A stretch of DNA of 64,000 nt from Eubacteriales bacterium (lineage in GTDB: Bacteria > Bacillota > Clostridia > Christensenellales > Aristaeellaceae), in contig JAQWCW010000011.1 of NCBI GenBank assembly GCA_028705775.1, positions 1-64,000 on the forward strand, written 5' to 3'. The position numbers were made by a program, and so were the translations under genes. Position 1 is the stretch's first letter, and every line of letters starts with the position of its first letter. Below the pieces are notes generated by a model. The model had not been told where the DNA came from. It saw only the letters and a program-made list of their open reading frames with translations, and made no database searches. Positions 1 through 7,854 of this stretch are shown here, piece by piece.

Positions 1-14
1 GTGTTATGCTGTTC

Positions 15-98
15 ATGAAGGATGAGGCTCCTTTCGGCTTTTGTTGTCTGCAACTCAACTATAACCGATTTCGCCTCGTCCTTCATTCTTTTTTTTTC
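15..98 (+). terminator. Intrinsic terminator of an upstream unit
   Basis: A 14-bp stem (15-28 with 73-86, one G.T pair) encloses a 44-nt loop and is followed by a run of T at 89-97. It would end transcription arriving from left of the window. The long loop is unusual, so a small RNA ending here is an alternative. Confidence 0.65.
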
Positions 99-115
99 AT
101 TTGTCCAAGATGTAT

Positions 116-127
116 TGTAGCGCTACA
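116..127. promoter_or_regulatory. Perfect 12-bp palindrome upstream of the OLE promoter
   Basis: TGTAGCGCTACA is a perfect palindrome about 30 bp upstream of the -35 box at 159. A second inverted repeat (131-141 with 151-160, one bulge) abuts that -35 box. These are operator candidates. No regulator is assigned. Confidence 0.35.
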
Positions 128-158
128 GTCAAGAAAGCGCCTGCAAAAGCGGCGTTTC

Positions 159-187
159 TTGCATTTGGACTTGAAATATGATAGAAT
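159..187 (+). promoter_or_regulatory. Promoter of the OLE RNA-oapA-dxs unit
   Basis: TTGCAT (159-164), a 17-bp spacer and TAGAAT (182-187) form a good housekeeping-type promoter. It predicts a start near 194, exactly where the structured RNA begins. Confidence 0.65.
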
Positions 188-193
188 TCAATA

Positions 194-785
194 TGGTGGC
201 GCAGTATTCTAGTCAGCGCGGCGAATCATGAAGGCGGGGCTAAAAATCCGCCAAAGGGCACATCGATGAAGTTTCTGGTATTGGCTGCCGACGCCCAGTC
301 GGGGGTTGGTGCTGGAAGTAAGGAAGAAGGGCGATCCACAATGGCATGTGGGCGTGGACCCAGCTTCCGTGGAGGCTTGTGTTCCGGTAATCACGGTTCG
401 CTTGAAAACCTGTATTGCGGTGTTTGCTGCGTACAGAGTAGCCTGCCTTGAGCGGGATGGGTGAATGGAGAAACCACGCTTGCCGGCAACGGGCCCTTTG
501 CCTGCACGGCGATTGCTCCTGAAACCTATACTGCAAAAGAGGCTAAGGATTCGCCAAGTCTGTTGAGGAAAGCTCCTAGGCTGTCATCTGATGGGCATGA
601 CGGGGATTGCAGTGTGGTCTGAGTGGCAATTCGGTCCCGCGCGCGGAAACGCCGCGGCTCGCTTTTCAAAGGGAAACCGCCCAACCGGCGACGGGGGGTA
701 AGGCGTGGGGAAATCCAACCGAACCTTAAGCCGCAAGGTTTACCCGATATGCCGCCACCTTACTTAATTCATCAAATCACTCTAC
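194..785 (+). ncRNA. ole: OLE RNA (ornate, large, extremophilic RNA)
   Basis: This is about 590 nt without a credible reading frame but dense in paired GC-rich segments, for example GGCGGGG with the UCCGCC after an AAAA bulge near 235-255, and GNRA-like loops. OLE RNA is a known ~600-nt RNA of anaerobic and extremophilic Firmicutes, usually between isoprenoid genes and dxs and directly upstream of the gene for its membrane partner OapA. All three landmarks hold here: promoter at 159-187, OapA-like gene at 859, then dxs. Known roles are formation of a membrane ribonucleoprotein and tolerance to cold, alcohol and Mg2+ stress. The identification rests on context, length and remembered consensus. 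A covariance-model search would settle it. The 3' boundary is approximate. Confidence 0.8.
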
Positions 786-786
786 A

Positions 787-828
787 ATACAAAACGCCCG
801 ATGCGTAAACGGCAGGGGCGTTTTGTAT
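787..828 (+). terminator. 13-bp perfect stem-loop at the OLE RNA 3' end
   Basis: ATACAAAACGCCC (787-799) pairs perfectly with 816-828 around a 16-nt loop. There is no long T tract after it, so it may be a 3'-end stabiliser, processing site or partial terminator. That would let the RNA accumulate while some transcripts continue into oapA. Confidence 0.5.
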
Positions 829-858
829 GCATTAAGAGCAATTAGGAGTAGATATATT

Positions 859-1470
859 TTGGGTAAACCTGACGGAAGGAAAAAAACTTCCTCGTGGGTA
901 GTCCGCGTTGTAATAATCACATTCGTAATTTCAGGGAGTATGTCGCTGCTTTCCGAAAGCAGTATGCGCTCGATGAGCATTATCGGCGCGCTTCTCGTGC
1001 TGCTCGCGCTTGTTCTCATCGGTATACTCTGCGATATACTCGGAACGGCGGTAACCTCCGCCGATATAACGCCATTTCTTGCCATGTCCGCAAAGCGCGT
1101 CAGGGGCGCGCGGCAGGGCGTATGGCTGCTTAAAAGAGCGGACAAGGTATCAAATATACTAAACGACGTTGTGGGCGATATATGCTCCATCGTTTCCGGC
1201 GCGGCAGGCGCAACGATAGCCCTTGCCCTTTCGCAGTCCCTCAGCACGGACGAAATGATGATTTCAATCCTGATATCGGCGCTGAGCGCGGCAATCATGG
1301 TCGGCGGCAAGGCATGGGGCAAAAGCTTTGCGATTAAGAGCAGCGAATACGTTATTCTGACTATCGGGCGGGCAGCGGCGCTTTTTGACTTCAAAAGGTC
1401 TAAAGCCCAGCAAAAAAACGACAGGCAGAAAAGAACGGAAGGAAAGAAGAAAAAGAGTGAGCAGGATTAG
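859..1470 (+). CDS. oapA: OLE-associated membrane protein OapA
   Basis: A 203-aa membrane protein with hydrophobic segments at about residues 14-30, 41-64, 108-124 and 133-150 and a Lys/Arg-rich tail. The segment at 93-114 (RADKVSNILNDVVGD, then an SIVSG) is the most family-like part and sits between membrane spans. OapA binds OLE RNA and anchors it to the membrane. The sequence itself shows only a small polytopic basic protein in the diagnostic position between the RNA and dxs. I chose TTG at 859 because AGGAG at 844-848 sits 10 nt upstream. An in-frame ATG at 823 lies inside the preceding stem-loop and has no ribosome site. The 3' end overlaps dxs by 14 nt, implying coupling. Confidence 0.75.
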   Translation: MGKPDGRKKTSSWVVRVVIITFVISGSMSLLSESSMRSMSIIGALLVLLALVLIGILCDILGTAVTSADITPFLAMSAKRVRGARQGVWLLKRADKVSNILNDVVGDICSIVSGAAGATIALALSQSLSTDEMMISILISALSAAIMVGGKAWGKSFAIKSSEYVILTIGRAAALFDFKRSKAQQKNDRQKRTEGKKKKSEQD

Positions 1471-3376
1471 CGATAAGCAAAACCGCATACGCCTTTCGGA
1501 CGTACGCTCCCCCAAGGATATAAAAGGGCTGAGCGGCGACGGTCTTAATGCCCTCGCAGATGAAATTAGGCATACTCTTATCCATACAGTTTCCGAAAGC
1601 GGCGGTCACCTTGCCTCGAATTTAGGCATAGTTGAGCTGACGCTTGCCCTGCACTCGGTTTACAGCTGCCCTAAGGACAAGATAATTTTCGACGTAGGGC
1701 ATCAGTCCTACGTTCACAAGCTGCTTACCGGAAGATACAACGAATTCCCGACCCTTCGCATGGAGGGCGGGCTCAGCGGCTTTCCAAAGCGCTCCGAAAG
1801 CGAATACGACGCATTCAACACCGGTCACGCCGCAACCTCCATATCGGCGGCTCTCGGAATGGCGCACGCAAGGGATATAAACGGAACGGACGAGCATATA
1901 GTTGCGGTCATCGGCGACGGCGCGCTCAACGGCGGGCTAAGCTACGAGGCGCTCGGGGATTTGGGGCATAACAAAACCAATATGCTGATAATCCTCAACG
2001 ACAACGAAATGGCAATCGACCGCAACGTAGGCGCGCTTTCGGGGCATTTGAGCGAGCTTCGCTCAAGCTACCGCTATCTGCATATAAAGGAAAACGTAAA
2101 AAGAAACATTTCGCGCCTGCCGGTATTCGGTCGGTCGCTTTATTCCCTGCTTGAGCACGGCAAGGACGCGCTCGCGCGCCTTTTTGTACACGACAGATTT
2201 TTCTCCTCATTGGGGCTTAATTACTTCGGCCCGATTGACGGGCATGACACGGAGCAGCTAATCCGCTATCTTACGAGAATACGGCACATTTCCGGTCCCG
2301 TTATTCTGCACGTCATAACGCAAAAGGGGCGCGGCTATCTGCCTGCTGAAAAAAGCCCTGAGCATTTTCACGGCGTAACGCCGTTCGATGAAAAGAGCGG
2401 AGCGCCGGTAAACGCGGAAATCGCGCGCAAAAACAGCAAAACCGTCGGCGAAACGCTCTGTATGCTCGCGCAGGAGGATTCCTCAGTCGTGGCGATTACA
2501 GCCGCGATGAGCGACGGAACGGGGCTTAACGATTTTGCGCGCCGCTTTCCGGAGCGCTTCTTTGACGTGGGAATCGCCGAGGAGCACGCCGCGACAATGG
2601 CGGCGGGAATGGCGGCTTCGGGTCTTAAACCGTATTTTGTGGTCTACAACACCTTCGCGCAGCGCGCCTATGATGAAATACTTCACGACGCCTGCCTGCA
2701 AAACCTACCTGTAAGAATTCTGCTGGACAGGTCGGGCTTTGTAGGCGAGGACGGCGAAACGCACCACGGGCTGTACGACTTTGCATACCTTCGCCATATG
2801 CCGAATATGCGCGTTTTCGCGCCGGCGGACGAGCGCGAACTGCAGCACATGATTCTGCTTTCCAGATACGCCGATTATCCGCTTGCAATCCGCTATCCGC
2901 GCGACGCGAGCGTCATGCCTCCGTATGTAACCTCCGATTTGCCGCTCGGCAAGTGGGAACGCCTTCGCCCCGGAAGGGACGGAACCCTGCTTGCCGTCGG
3001 CAGCATGGTTTCAACGGCAATCATGATAAGGGACAAGCTTATCAAGGAAGGGCTTGAGCTGTCCGTAGTCAACGGCAGCAGCGTATGCCCGCTCGATAAC
3101 GAAATGCTCTGCGAAATTGCGGCGCAGGGCGCTCCGTATTTCACGCTTGAGGAGCATTCTCTCCCCTGCGGCTTCGGCTCAGCCGTTCTTGAAGAATGCC
3201 ATAAGCGCGCAATTGCAATGCCGCTCAAGTGCTTCGGACTTGAAAAGGAAATATATACCCAAGGAACAATTACGCAGCTCAAACGGGCGGCGGGGCTTGA
3301 CGAGGAAACGCTTGAAACCGAGATAGCGGCGGCTATTCGCCGCAAAAAGGAACTCGATGACGAAAGAACGAATTGA
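1457..3376 (+). CDS. dxs: 1-deoxy-D-xylulose-5-phosphate synthase
   Basis: A thiamine-diphosphate enzyme joining pyruvate and glyceraldehyde 3-phosphate, the first step of the MEP isoprenoid pathway and a precursor source for thiamine and pyridoxal. Visible motifs: HQSYVHKLLTGR, GHAATSISAALG, the ThDP/Mg signature GDGALNGGLSYEAL followed by NDNEMAI, GPIDGHD, KGRGYLPAE, then the transketolase pyrimidine domain DVGIAEEHAATMAAG with RSGFVGEDG and HHGLYD. From GTG at 1457 it is 639 aa, close to the family norm of ~620. A TTG at 1385 would add 24 very basic residues inside oapA and is less likely. The ribosome site (GGAAAGAAG) is modest, and translation is probably coupled to oapA. It overlaps tlyA by 20 nt. 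Confidence 0.95.
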   Translation: MSRISDKQNRIRLSDVRSPKDIKGLSGDGLNALADEIRHTLIHTVSESGGHLASNLGIVELTLALHSVYSCPKDKIIFDVGHQSYVHKLLTGRYNEFPTLRMEGGLSGFPKRSESEYDAFNTGHAATSISAALGMAHARDINGTDEHIVAVIGDGALNGGLSYEALGDLGHNKTNMLIILNDNEMAIDRNVGALSGHLSELRSSYRYLHIKENVKRNISRLPVFGRSLYSLLEHGKDALARLFVHDRFFSSLGLNYFGPIDGHDTEQLIRYLTRIRHISGPVILHVITQKGRGYLPAEKSPEHFHGVTPFDEKSGAPVNAEIARKNSKTVGETLCMLAQEDSSVVAITAAMSDGTGLNDFARRFPERFFDVGIAEEHAATMAAGMAASGLKPYFVVYNTFAQRAYDEILHDACLQNLPVRILLDRSGFVGEDGETHHGLYDFAYLRHMPNMRVFAPADERELQHMILLSRYADYPLAIRYPRDASVMPPYVTSDLPLGKWERLRPGRDGTLLAVGSMVSTAIMIRDKLIKEGLELSVVNGSSVCPLDNEMLCEIAAQGAPYFTLEEHSLPCGFGSAVLEECHKRAIAMPLKCFGLEKEIYTQGTITQLKRAAGLDEETLETEIAAAIRRKKELDDERTN

Positions 3377-4163
3377 CGTAAGCCTTGTGGCGCGCGGCTT
3401 ATGCGACTCAAGAGCTAAGGCGCAGGCGCTCGTTATGGCAGGGCAGGTATATATCGGCGAGCAGAAGGTGCTGAAAAGCTCGCAAATCGTAACCGAGGCG
3501 GACGAAATCATCGTTCGCGGCGGAAAGCGCTTTGCAAGCAGGGGCGGCTACAAGCTCGAAAAGGCGCTGAAAAGCTTTAACGCCGACGTTACGGGTAAGG
3601 TATGCATGGATATAGGCGCCGCTACCGGCGGCTTTACCGACGTGCTGCTCAAAAGCGGCGCAAAGCACGTTTACGCAATCGACGTGGGCTACGGTCAGCT
3701 TGACTGGAGCCTTCGCAACGACGAGCGCGTTACCGTTATGGAGCATACCAACGCAAGGCACCTGAAGCCGGAAGATGTTCCGCTAATGCCGAAGGTGACG
3801 GTCATGGACGTTTCCTTCATATCAATAAAGCTGATTATTCCCGTCGCCGCATCGTTAATGGGCGATGGCGGGGTTTTTTATACGCTCGTCAAGCCGCAGT
3901 TTGAGGCAGGGCGCGAGCGCGTCGGCAAAAAAGGCGTCGTATCCGATAAAAAAACCCACATAGACGTGCTTAAATCCATAGTCGATTTTGCGCCGAGCGT
4001 CGGCTGTCAGGTTCGCGCGCTTGACTTTTCGCCCATAACCGGACCAGAGGGAAATATTGAGTTCCTTGCGCACATAACCGGCAGGGACGAAACGGCAGGC
4101 GAGCTTGATGACGCCTACATTTCGGAGCTTGTCGAAAGGGCGCACGCAGAATTGAAAAAATAA
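3357..4163 (+). CDS. tlyA: TlyA/YqxC family rRNA 2'-O-methyltransferase
   Basis: 268 aa with an N-terminal S4 RNA-binding domain (about 5-60) and a C-terminal FtsJ-type Rossmann methyltransferase. The SAM loop reads DIGAATGGFTDVLL, and the Lys-Asp-Lys-Glu tetrad of FtsJ enzymes can be followed in YKLEKAL, VMDVSFIS, LVKPQFEAG and GPEGNIEFL. Family members methylate ribose in 16S and/or 23S rRNA (capreomycin sensitivity) and are often mislabelled hemolysins. The conserved place after dxs and before nadK is typical of Firmicutes. The start lies within the end of dxs behind AAGGA. Confidence 0.9.
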   Translation: MTKERIDVSLVARGLCDSRAKAQALVMAGQVYIGEQKVLKSSQIVTEADEIIVRGGKRFASRGGYKLEKALKSFNADVTGKVCMDIGAATGGFTDVLLKSGAKHVYAIDVGYGQLDWSLRNDERVTVMEHTNARHLKPEDVPLMPKVTVMDVSFISIKLIIPVAASLMGDGGVFYTLVKPQFEAGRERVGKKGVVSDKKTHIDVLKSIVDFAPSVGCQVRALDFSPITGPEGNIEFLAHITGRDETAGELDDAYISELVERAHAELKK

Positions 4164-4174
4164 ATAATTATCCA

Positions 4175-4203
4175 TTGCATGGTTATTCATAATATGCTAT
4201 AAT
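4175..4203 (+). promoter_or_regulatory. Promoter for nadK-argR
   Basis: TTGCAT (4175-4180), 17 bp, TATAAT (4198-4203), with an extended -10 TG at 4195-4196. It lies in the 75-bp gap after tlyA and gives nadK-argR and the genes behind them their own transcription start. Confidence 0.75.
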
Positions 4204-4206
4204 TAT

Positions 4207-4222
4207 CATGAATTTATGCATG
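4207..4222. promoter_or_regulatory. ARG-box-like imperfect palindrome
   Basis: CATGAATTTATGCATG (12 of 16 positions symmetrical) lies between the -10 box and the nadK ribosome site. ArgR boxes in Firmicutes are AT-rich 18-bp imperfect palindromes around TGAAT...ATTCA. With argR second in the unit, autoregulation is plausible but not shown. Confidence 0.35.
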
Positions 4223-4238
4223 AGGCGGTGATTCGAGG

Positions 4239-5084
4239 ATGAAGAGCGCGCTGATTACAATCCACCCCGGCAAGCCGCGCGGGGTTTCAGTTGCCCTGCG
4301 GCTGCTTGACGCGCTTTCGCAATGCGGAATACAGCCTTATGTGGACGACGCGCTTTTCTCAATATGCGCAGAGCGCTTCCCCAAGTACGGCGAAAACGTG
4401 GAAAGCGGCGCGGGCGCTCTGATAGCGCTCGGCGGCGACGGAACAATCCTGCGCGCAATGCCGCTTGCGATGCGCCTGTCCCTCCCCCTGCTCGGCATAA
4501 ACACGGGCAGGATAGGCTTTCTTGCCGAAAGCGATGAAACGCAGCTTGCGGAAATCGCCCTGCGCCTTTCAAAGGACGATTACCGCACCGACGAAAGAAT
4601 GCTGCTGTCCGTAAGAGTGGGCGGCAGCGAATATCTTGCGCTCAACGACGCCGTTCTGCACCGCGCGGCAAGCCCGCACATGATAGTGCTTGACGCGTTC
4701 GTTTCAAACGACCTTGTGGGCAGGTACATTGCGGACGGAATGATTGTTTCAAGCCCGACAGGCTCGACCGGCTATTCGCTCTCCGCGGGCGGGCCGATTG
4801 TAAGCCCCGACGTGCGCTGCCTTGTTCTAAGCCCTATCTGCCCGCATACGCTGCAATCGCGCCCCGTGGTCGTTTCCGACAAGGAGGAGATTACCCTTCG
4901 CCTAAGCAGCGAGGCAATCGACGGAATGACGCTTTCGATAGACGGGCAGACAGCGATAGAAATACTCGGCGGCGCGGAAATAAACGTTTCTGCCTCGAAG
5001 AAAACGGCAAAATTCATTAGGCTCGGCGAGCCGCGCTATTTTACGCTCGTGCGTGAAAAGCTGACGGAGTGGAGCAGGAGCTGA
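4239..5084 (+). CDS. nadK: NAD kinase
   Basis: 281 aa, phosphorylating NAD to NADP in the cytosol. The catalytic GGDGT (about residue 66) followed by ILRA, the NTGRIGFLAE segment, LNDAVLHR and the C-terminal glycine-rich PTGSTGYSLSAGGPI are all present, with normal length for the PpnK family. It starts at ATG 4239 with GAGGCGG upstream. It forms a short unit with argR, 22 bp downstream, as in many clostridia and bacilli. Confidence 0.95.
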   Translation: MKSALITIHPGKPRGVSVALRLLDALSQCGIQPYVDDALFSICAERFPKYGENVESGAGALIALGGDGTILRAMPLAMRLSLPLLGINTGRIGFLAESDETQLAEIALRLSKDDYRTDERMLLSVRVGGSEYLALNDAVLHRAASPHMIVLDAFVSNDLVGRYIADGMIVSSPTGSTGYSLSAGGPIVSPDVRCLVLSPICPHTLQSRPVVVSDKEEITLRLSSEAIDGMTLSIDGQTAIEILGGAEINVSASKKTAKFIRLGEPRYFTLVREKLTEWSRS

Positions 5085-5106
5085 ACATTTATTTGGGGGT
5101 GTTAAT

Positions 5107-5562
5107 ATGGTTGGCAACAGGCGTGCGCTGATTCTGGAGCTTATACAGGAAGAAGAAATCGAAACGCAGGAGGAGCTTGTAAGCCTGATAAGGCGCAAGG
5201 GGCTTCCGGCAACCCAAGCGACAATATCGCGCGACATCCGCTCCTTGAGGCTCGTCAAGGTGCTTTCCCCCGCGAGCGGCAAGTATATCTACGCGGCGGC
5301 GGACAAAAGCGGCGAGAGCGGAATGAACGACCGCTTTATCCGTATGTTCTCGGAGTCCGTTCTGAGCGTTGACAGCGCGCAGAACCTGATAGTAATTAAA
5401 ACGCTCGCGGGCAGCGCGCACGTTGCGGGCGAGGCAATCGACTCGCTCAGGTGGGAGCAGGTTATGGGCAGCATAGCGGGCGATAACACCCTGCTAATAA
5501 TCGTTCGCGACATCAAGGATGTGCCCGACGTTTGCAGGCGTTTCCGCGAGATGATGAAGTAA
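5107..5562 (+). CDS. argR: Arginine repressor ArgR/AhrC
   Basis: 151 aa. The N-terminal winged helix-turn-helix carries the family signature ATQATISRDIRSL (about residues 37-49). The C-terminal hexamerisation and L-arginine-binding domain ends in a GSIAGDNTLLIIVRD strand. It is expected to repress arginine biosynthesis genes when arginine is high. argC in this window (60927) is a natural target. The ribosome site is GGGGGTG before ATG 5107. In many Firmicutes recN and spoIVB follow argR; here radC follows instead. Confidence 0.93.
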   Translation: MVGNRRALILELIQEEEIETQEELVSLIRRKGLPATQATISRDIRSLRLVKVLSPASGKYIYAAADKSGESGMNDRFIRMFSESVLSVDSAQNLIVIKTLAGSAHVAGEAIDSLRWEQVMGSIAGDNTLLIIVRDIKDVPDVCRRFREMMK

Positions 5563-5582
5563 ACAATACCAGAGGTGATAAA

Positions 5583-6359
5583 ATGCGCGATGGCGAGCAA
5601 AGTCCGCACAAGGACCATCGCGCCCGAATGAGGGCGCGGTTTTTCTCCGAAGGGCTTGATAATTTTGCTCCGCACGAGGTGCTTGAGCTTCTGCTTATGT
5701 TTGCAATTCCGCAGAAGGACGTAAACCCGCTTGCGCATGAGCTGCTTGATATGTTCGGCTCGCTCGACAACGTTCTGTGCGCGTCGCGCGCCCAGCTGAC
5801 CGCCGTTTCGGGAATAGGCGAACAGGCGGCGGCGCTCCTTACGCTTATGCTTCCGCTGTGGCGCTATCATCAGCTTTCGCGGCACGGCGAGCATCCGCTT
5901 ATAAGCAACAGGCGGCAGGCGCAGGAATACTGCGCTTCGCTGCTTTCGGGTCTCAAATACGAGCATTTCTACGTCCTTTGCCTTGACGCAAAATACAAGC
6001 TGCTCAGGGCGGAGCTTATCGGAACGGGCGTTACGGACGAGGTTCCCGCCTACCCGCGTCTTGCGGTTGAGGTTGCGCTCAAATATGACACGCGCTTCGT
6101 AGTGCTTTGCCATAACCATCCCGGCGGAACGCTCGCCCCTTCGCGCGCGGATTTGGACATAACGATGAGAATAACAACCGTGCTACACGGAATAGGAATA
6201 CAGATGATGGACCACATACTCGTGACGCCGGACAACTCGATGAGCTTCTGCCAGAGCGGTTACATCCGCCAAAGCACGGAAAACGGGCAGGTAGCTACGA
6301 CAATCTGCGACCCGAGGGACAGCCTGCTGTTCCCTCCGAAAGTGATTGTAAAGGAGTAA
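5583..6359 (+). CDS. radC: RadC family JAB1/MPN-domain protein
   Basis: 258 aa from ATG 5583, chosen for AGAGGTGAT just upstream. An earlier in-frame start at 5532 lies inside argR. The N-terminal helix-hairpin-helix-like region (LLMFAIPQKDVNPLAHELL, then VSGIGEQAA) is followed by the MPN metallo-isopeptidase-like domain with HNHPGGTLAPSRADLDIT and a downstream DHILVTP. These contain the His-x-His...Asp zinc ligands. RadC was named for DNA repair, but its biochemical role is still unsettled. It is the first of a tight run with the YdcF-like gene (6-bp gap). Confidence 0.9.
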   Translation: MRDGEQSPHKDHRARMRARFFSEGLDNFAPHEVLELLLMFAIPQKDVNPLAHELLDMFGSLDNVLCASRAQLTAVSGIGEQAAALLTLMLPLWRYHQLSRHGEHPLISNRRQAQEYCASLLSGLKYEHFYVLCLDAKYKLLRAELIGTGVTDEVPAYPRLAVEVALKYDTRFVVLCHNHPGGTLAPSRADLDITMRITTVLHGIGIQMMDHILVTPDNSMSFCQSGYIRQSTENGQVATTICDPRDSLLFPPKVIVKE

Positions 6360-6365
6360 CGAAAG

Positions 6366-6965
6366 ATGAAATTTTCAGAAAAAACAGCCGGAGGAAAAAC
6401 AATGCAAGTAATCCTGACCCTGCTGATAATCGGCATAATCGTTTATATGCTTTGCATAGCGGCTATTTATATAGCAAAAAGCAACATCAAGCCCGCCGAG
6501 AACGGCGACGTTATGATAATCTTAGGCTGTCAGGTAAAGCCGGACGGCGAGCTTTCCGTTCAGCTCGAATACCGCCTCAAAACCGCGCTTGAGCAGTACA
6601 ACAAAAAGCCCGTTCCGATTATCTGCTGCGGCGCTCAGGGCAGCAACGAGCCGATGACCGAGGCGGAGGCGATGTACAACTATCTAACCGCAAACGGCAT
6701 TGCTCCGGAGCAGCTTTTCAAGGAGGACAAATCCTTCAGCACCTATGAAAACCTGCTCTACGCAAAGGAAATAATGCAGGAAAACGGCTTTGCAAGCCCG
6801 ATAATAGTAACAAGCGATTATCATCTGCCGCGCGCGCTTGCGATTGCGGAAAAGGCGGGGCTTCACGCAAGCGGAGTCGGCGCGCCGATTAAGCCCGAAT
6901 ACTTCATCAAGAACTACTGCCGCGAGGTTCTCGGCTGGGTAAAATTCATTCTGGGGCTGAACTGA
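6366..6965 (+). CDS. YdcF/ElyC-like DUF218 membrane protein
   Basis: 199 aa with one N-terminal membrane segment (about 14-38) and a DUF218 domain outside the membrane. Signature stretches are VMIILGCQVKPDGELS, the ICCGAQGSNEPMTEAEAM turn, and EDKSFSTYENLLYAKEIM with ITSDYHLPRA-like VTSDYHLPRAL. Family members (SanA, ElyC, YdcF) act in envelope integrity or peptidoglycan precursor metabolism, with no defined reaction for this branch. Two starts are possible: ATG 6366 (AAGGAG 9 nt upstream) and ATG 6402 (GGAGG 6 nt upstream). The latter removes 12 residues and leaves the membrane helix at the very N-terminus. The stop almost touches rsmG. Confidence 0.8.
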   Translation: MKFSEKTAGGKTMQVILTLLIIGIIVYMLCIAAIYIAKSNIKPAENGDVMIILGCQVKPDGELSVQLEYRLKTALEQYNKKPVPIICCGAQGSNEPMTEAEAMYNYLTANGIAPEQLFKEDKSFSTYENLLYAKEIMQENGFASPIIVTSDYHLPRALAIAEKAGLHASGVGAPIKPEYFIKNYCREVLGWVKFILGLN

Positions 6966-6966
6966 T

Positions 6967-7674
6967 ATGCTGAAATATCTTTTGCCGAGCCTTGAAAAAA
7001 TGGGAATTACGCTTTCGCAGAGCGAAGCGGAAAAGCTTGAAGCTTACCACAAAATGCTGCTTGAGGCGAGCAAGGTGATGAACCTTACCGCCATAACCGA
7101 TGAAAGCGAAATGGCTGACCGCCACTATGCGGACAGCCTGAGCCCGCTTGCGCAGGCAGGGCTTATAACGGGCGGAAGCCTTATCGACGTCGGAACGGGC
7201 GCGGGCTTTCCCGGGCTCCCGCTTGCGATTGCGCGCCCCGACATAAGCGTAACGCTTCTTGACTCGCTCAAAAAGCGGCTGGACTTCCTAAAAACGGTTA
7301 TAGACGCTCTCAATATAACCAACGTGACCCTTGTACACGCCCGCGCAGAGGACGCTGCCGCGGGAGAGCTTCGCGGGAAATTTGACATTGTGGTTGCCCG
7401 CGCAGTCGCGCCGCTGCCCGTGCTGCTTGAGTATACGCTGCCCTTCGCCGCGATAGGCGGGGCGGTAATCGCCTATAAAGGTCCAAGCGCAGAGGAGGAG
7501 CTGGAAAGCGCCGGAAACGCGCTTGCAAAGCTCGGCGGAGGCGGCGCAAAAATATACGATTGCAAAATCGGCTCGCGCGACTGGCAGCACAAGCTGGTGT
7601 ATGTCAAAAAAACGTCCGACACGCCTCGCGCATATCCGCGAAAAGCCGGCACACCCTCCAAAACTCCGCTGTAA
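6967..7674 (+). CDS. rsmG: 16S rRNA (guanine-527-N7) methyltransferase RsmG
   Basis: 235 aa. The motifs MNLTAITDESEMADRHYADSL and DVGTGAGFPGLPLAIARP (SAM loop) and the FDIVVARAVAPLPVLLEY block define RsmG/GidB, which methylates G527 in the 530 loop of 16S rRNA (loss gives low-level streptomycin resistance). It is followed by a ParB/Noc-like gene, as in the replication-origin cluster of Firmicutes. The usual partner mnmG is 35 kb away here. A short basic C-terminal extension follows the normal end of the fold. Confidence 0.93.
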   Translation: MLKYLLPSLEKMGITLSQSEAEKLEAYHKMLLEASKVMNLTAITDESEMADRHYADSLSPLAQAGLITGGSLIDVGTGAGFPGLPLAIARPDISVTLLDSLKKRLDFLKTVIDALNITNVTLVHARAEDAAAGELRGKFDIVVARAVAPLPVLLEYTLPFAAIGGAVIAYKGPSAEEELESAGNALAKLGGGGAKIYDCKIGSRDWQHKLVYVKKTSDTPRAYPRKAGTPSKTPL

Positions 7675-7724
7675 TCCGCCGATTTTCGCTGTAAAATCAA
7701 GGCTCACCGCCGCTTTCATTCTTG

Positions 7725-7751
7725 TTCTATGCGGATAAATCGCGCATAGAA
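7725..7751. promoter_or_regulatory. Inverted repeat upstream of the ParB/Noc-like gene
   Basis: TTCTATGCG (7725-7733) and CGCATAGAA (7743-7751) are perfect 9-bp arms in the 180-bp gap after rsmG. There is no T tract, so an operator is more likely than a terminator. A related stem with the same CTATGCG arm is at 8683-8711. Nothing else was recognised in the gap. Confidence 0.35.
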
Positions 7752-7854
7752 TAGTTATGAGGGCGGCGGTTTCGTTTTCGTTTCAGGGGGAGGGAGCGGA
7801 AGCGGAGCCGTCCGCCTTCGCAAATCAGCAATACACGGAGCGGAGGTTGACTAC

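Noticed and set aside
6-212. 68-codon frame at the window start
   Set aside because: It covers the terminator, palindromes and promoter, has no ribosome site and is Arg/Phe-rich without family features.
266-808. Short open frames inside the OLE RNA region
   Set aside because: They lack ribosome sites, and the composition and dense pairing indicate structured RNA. The position before oapA-dxs fits OLE.
1264-1515. Opposite-strand frames over oapA and dxs
   Set aside because: Shadows of the GC-skewed real genes, with no start signals.
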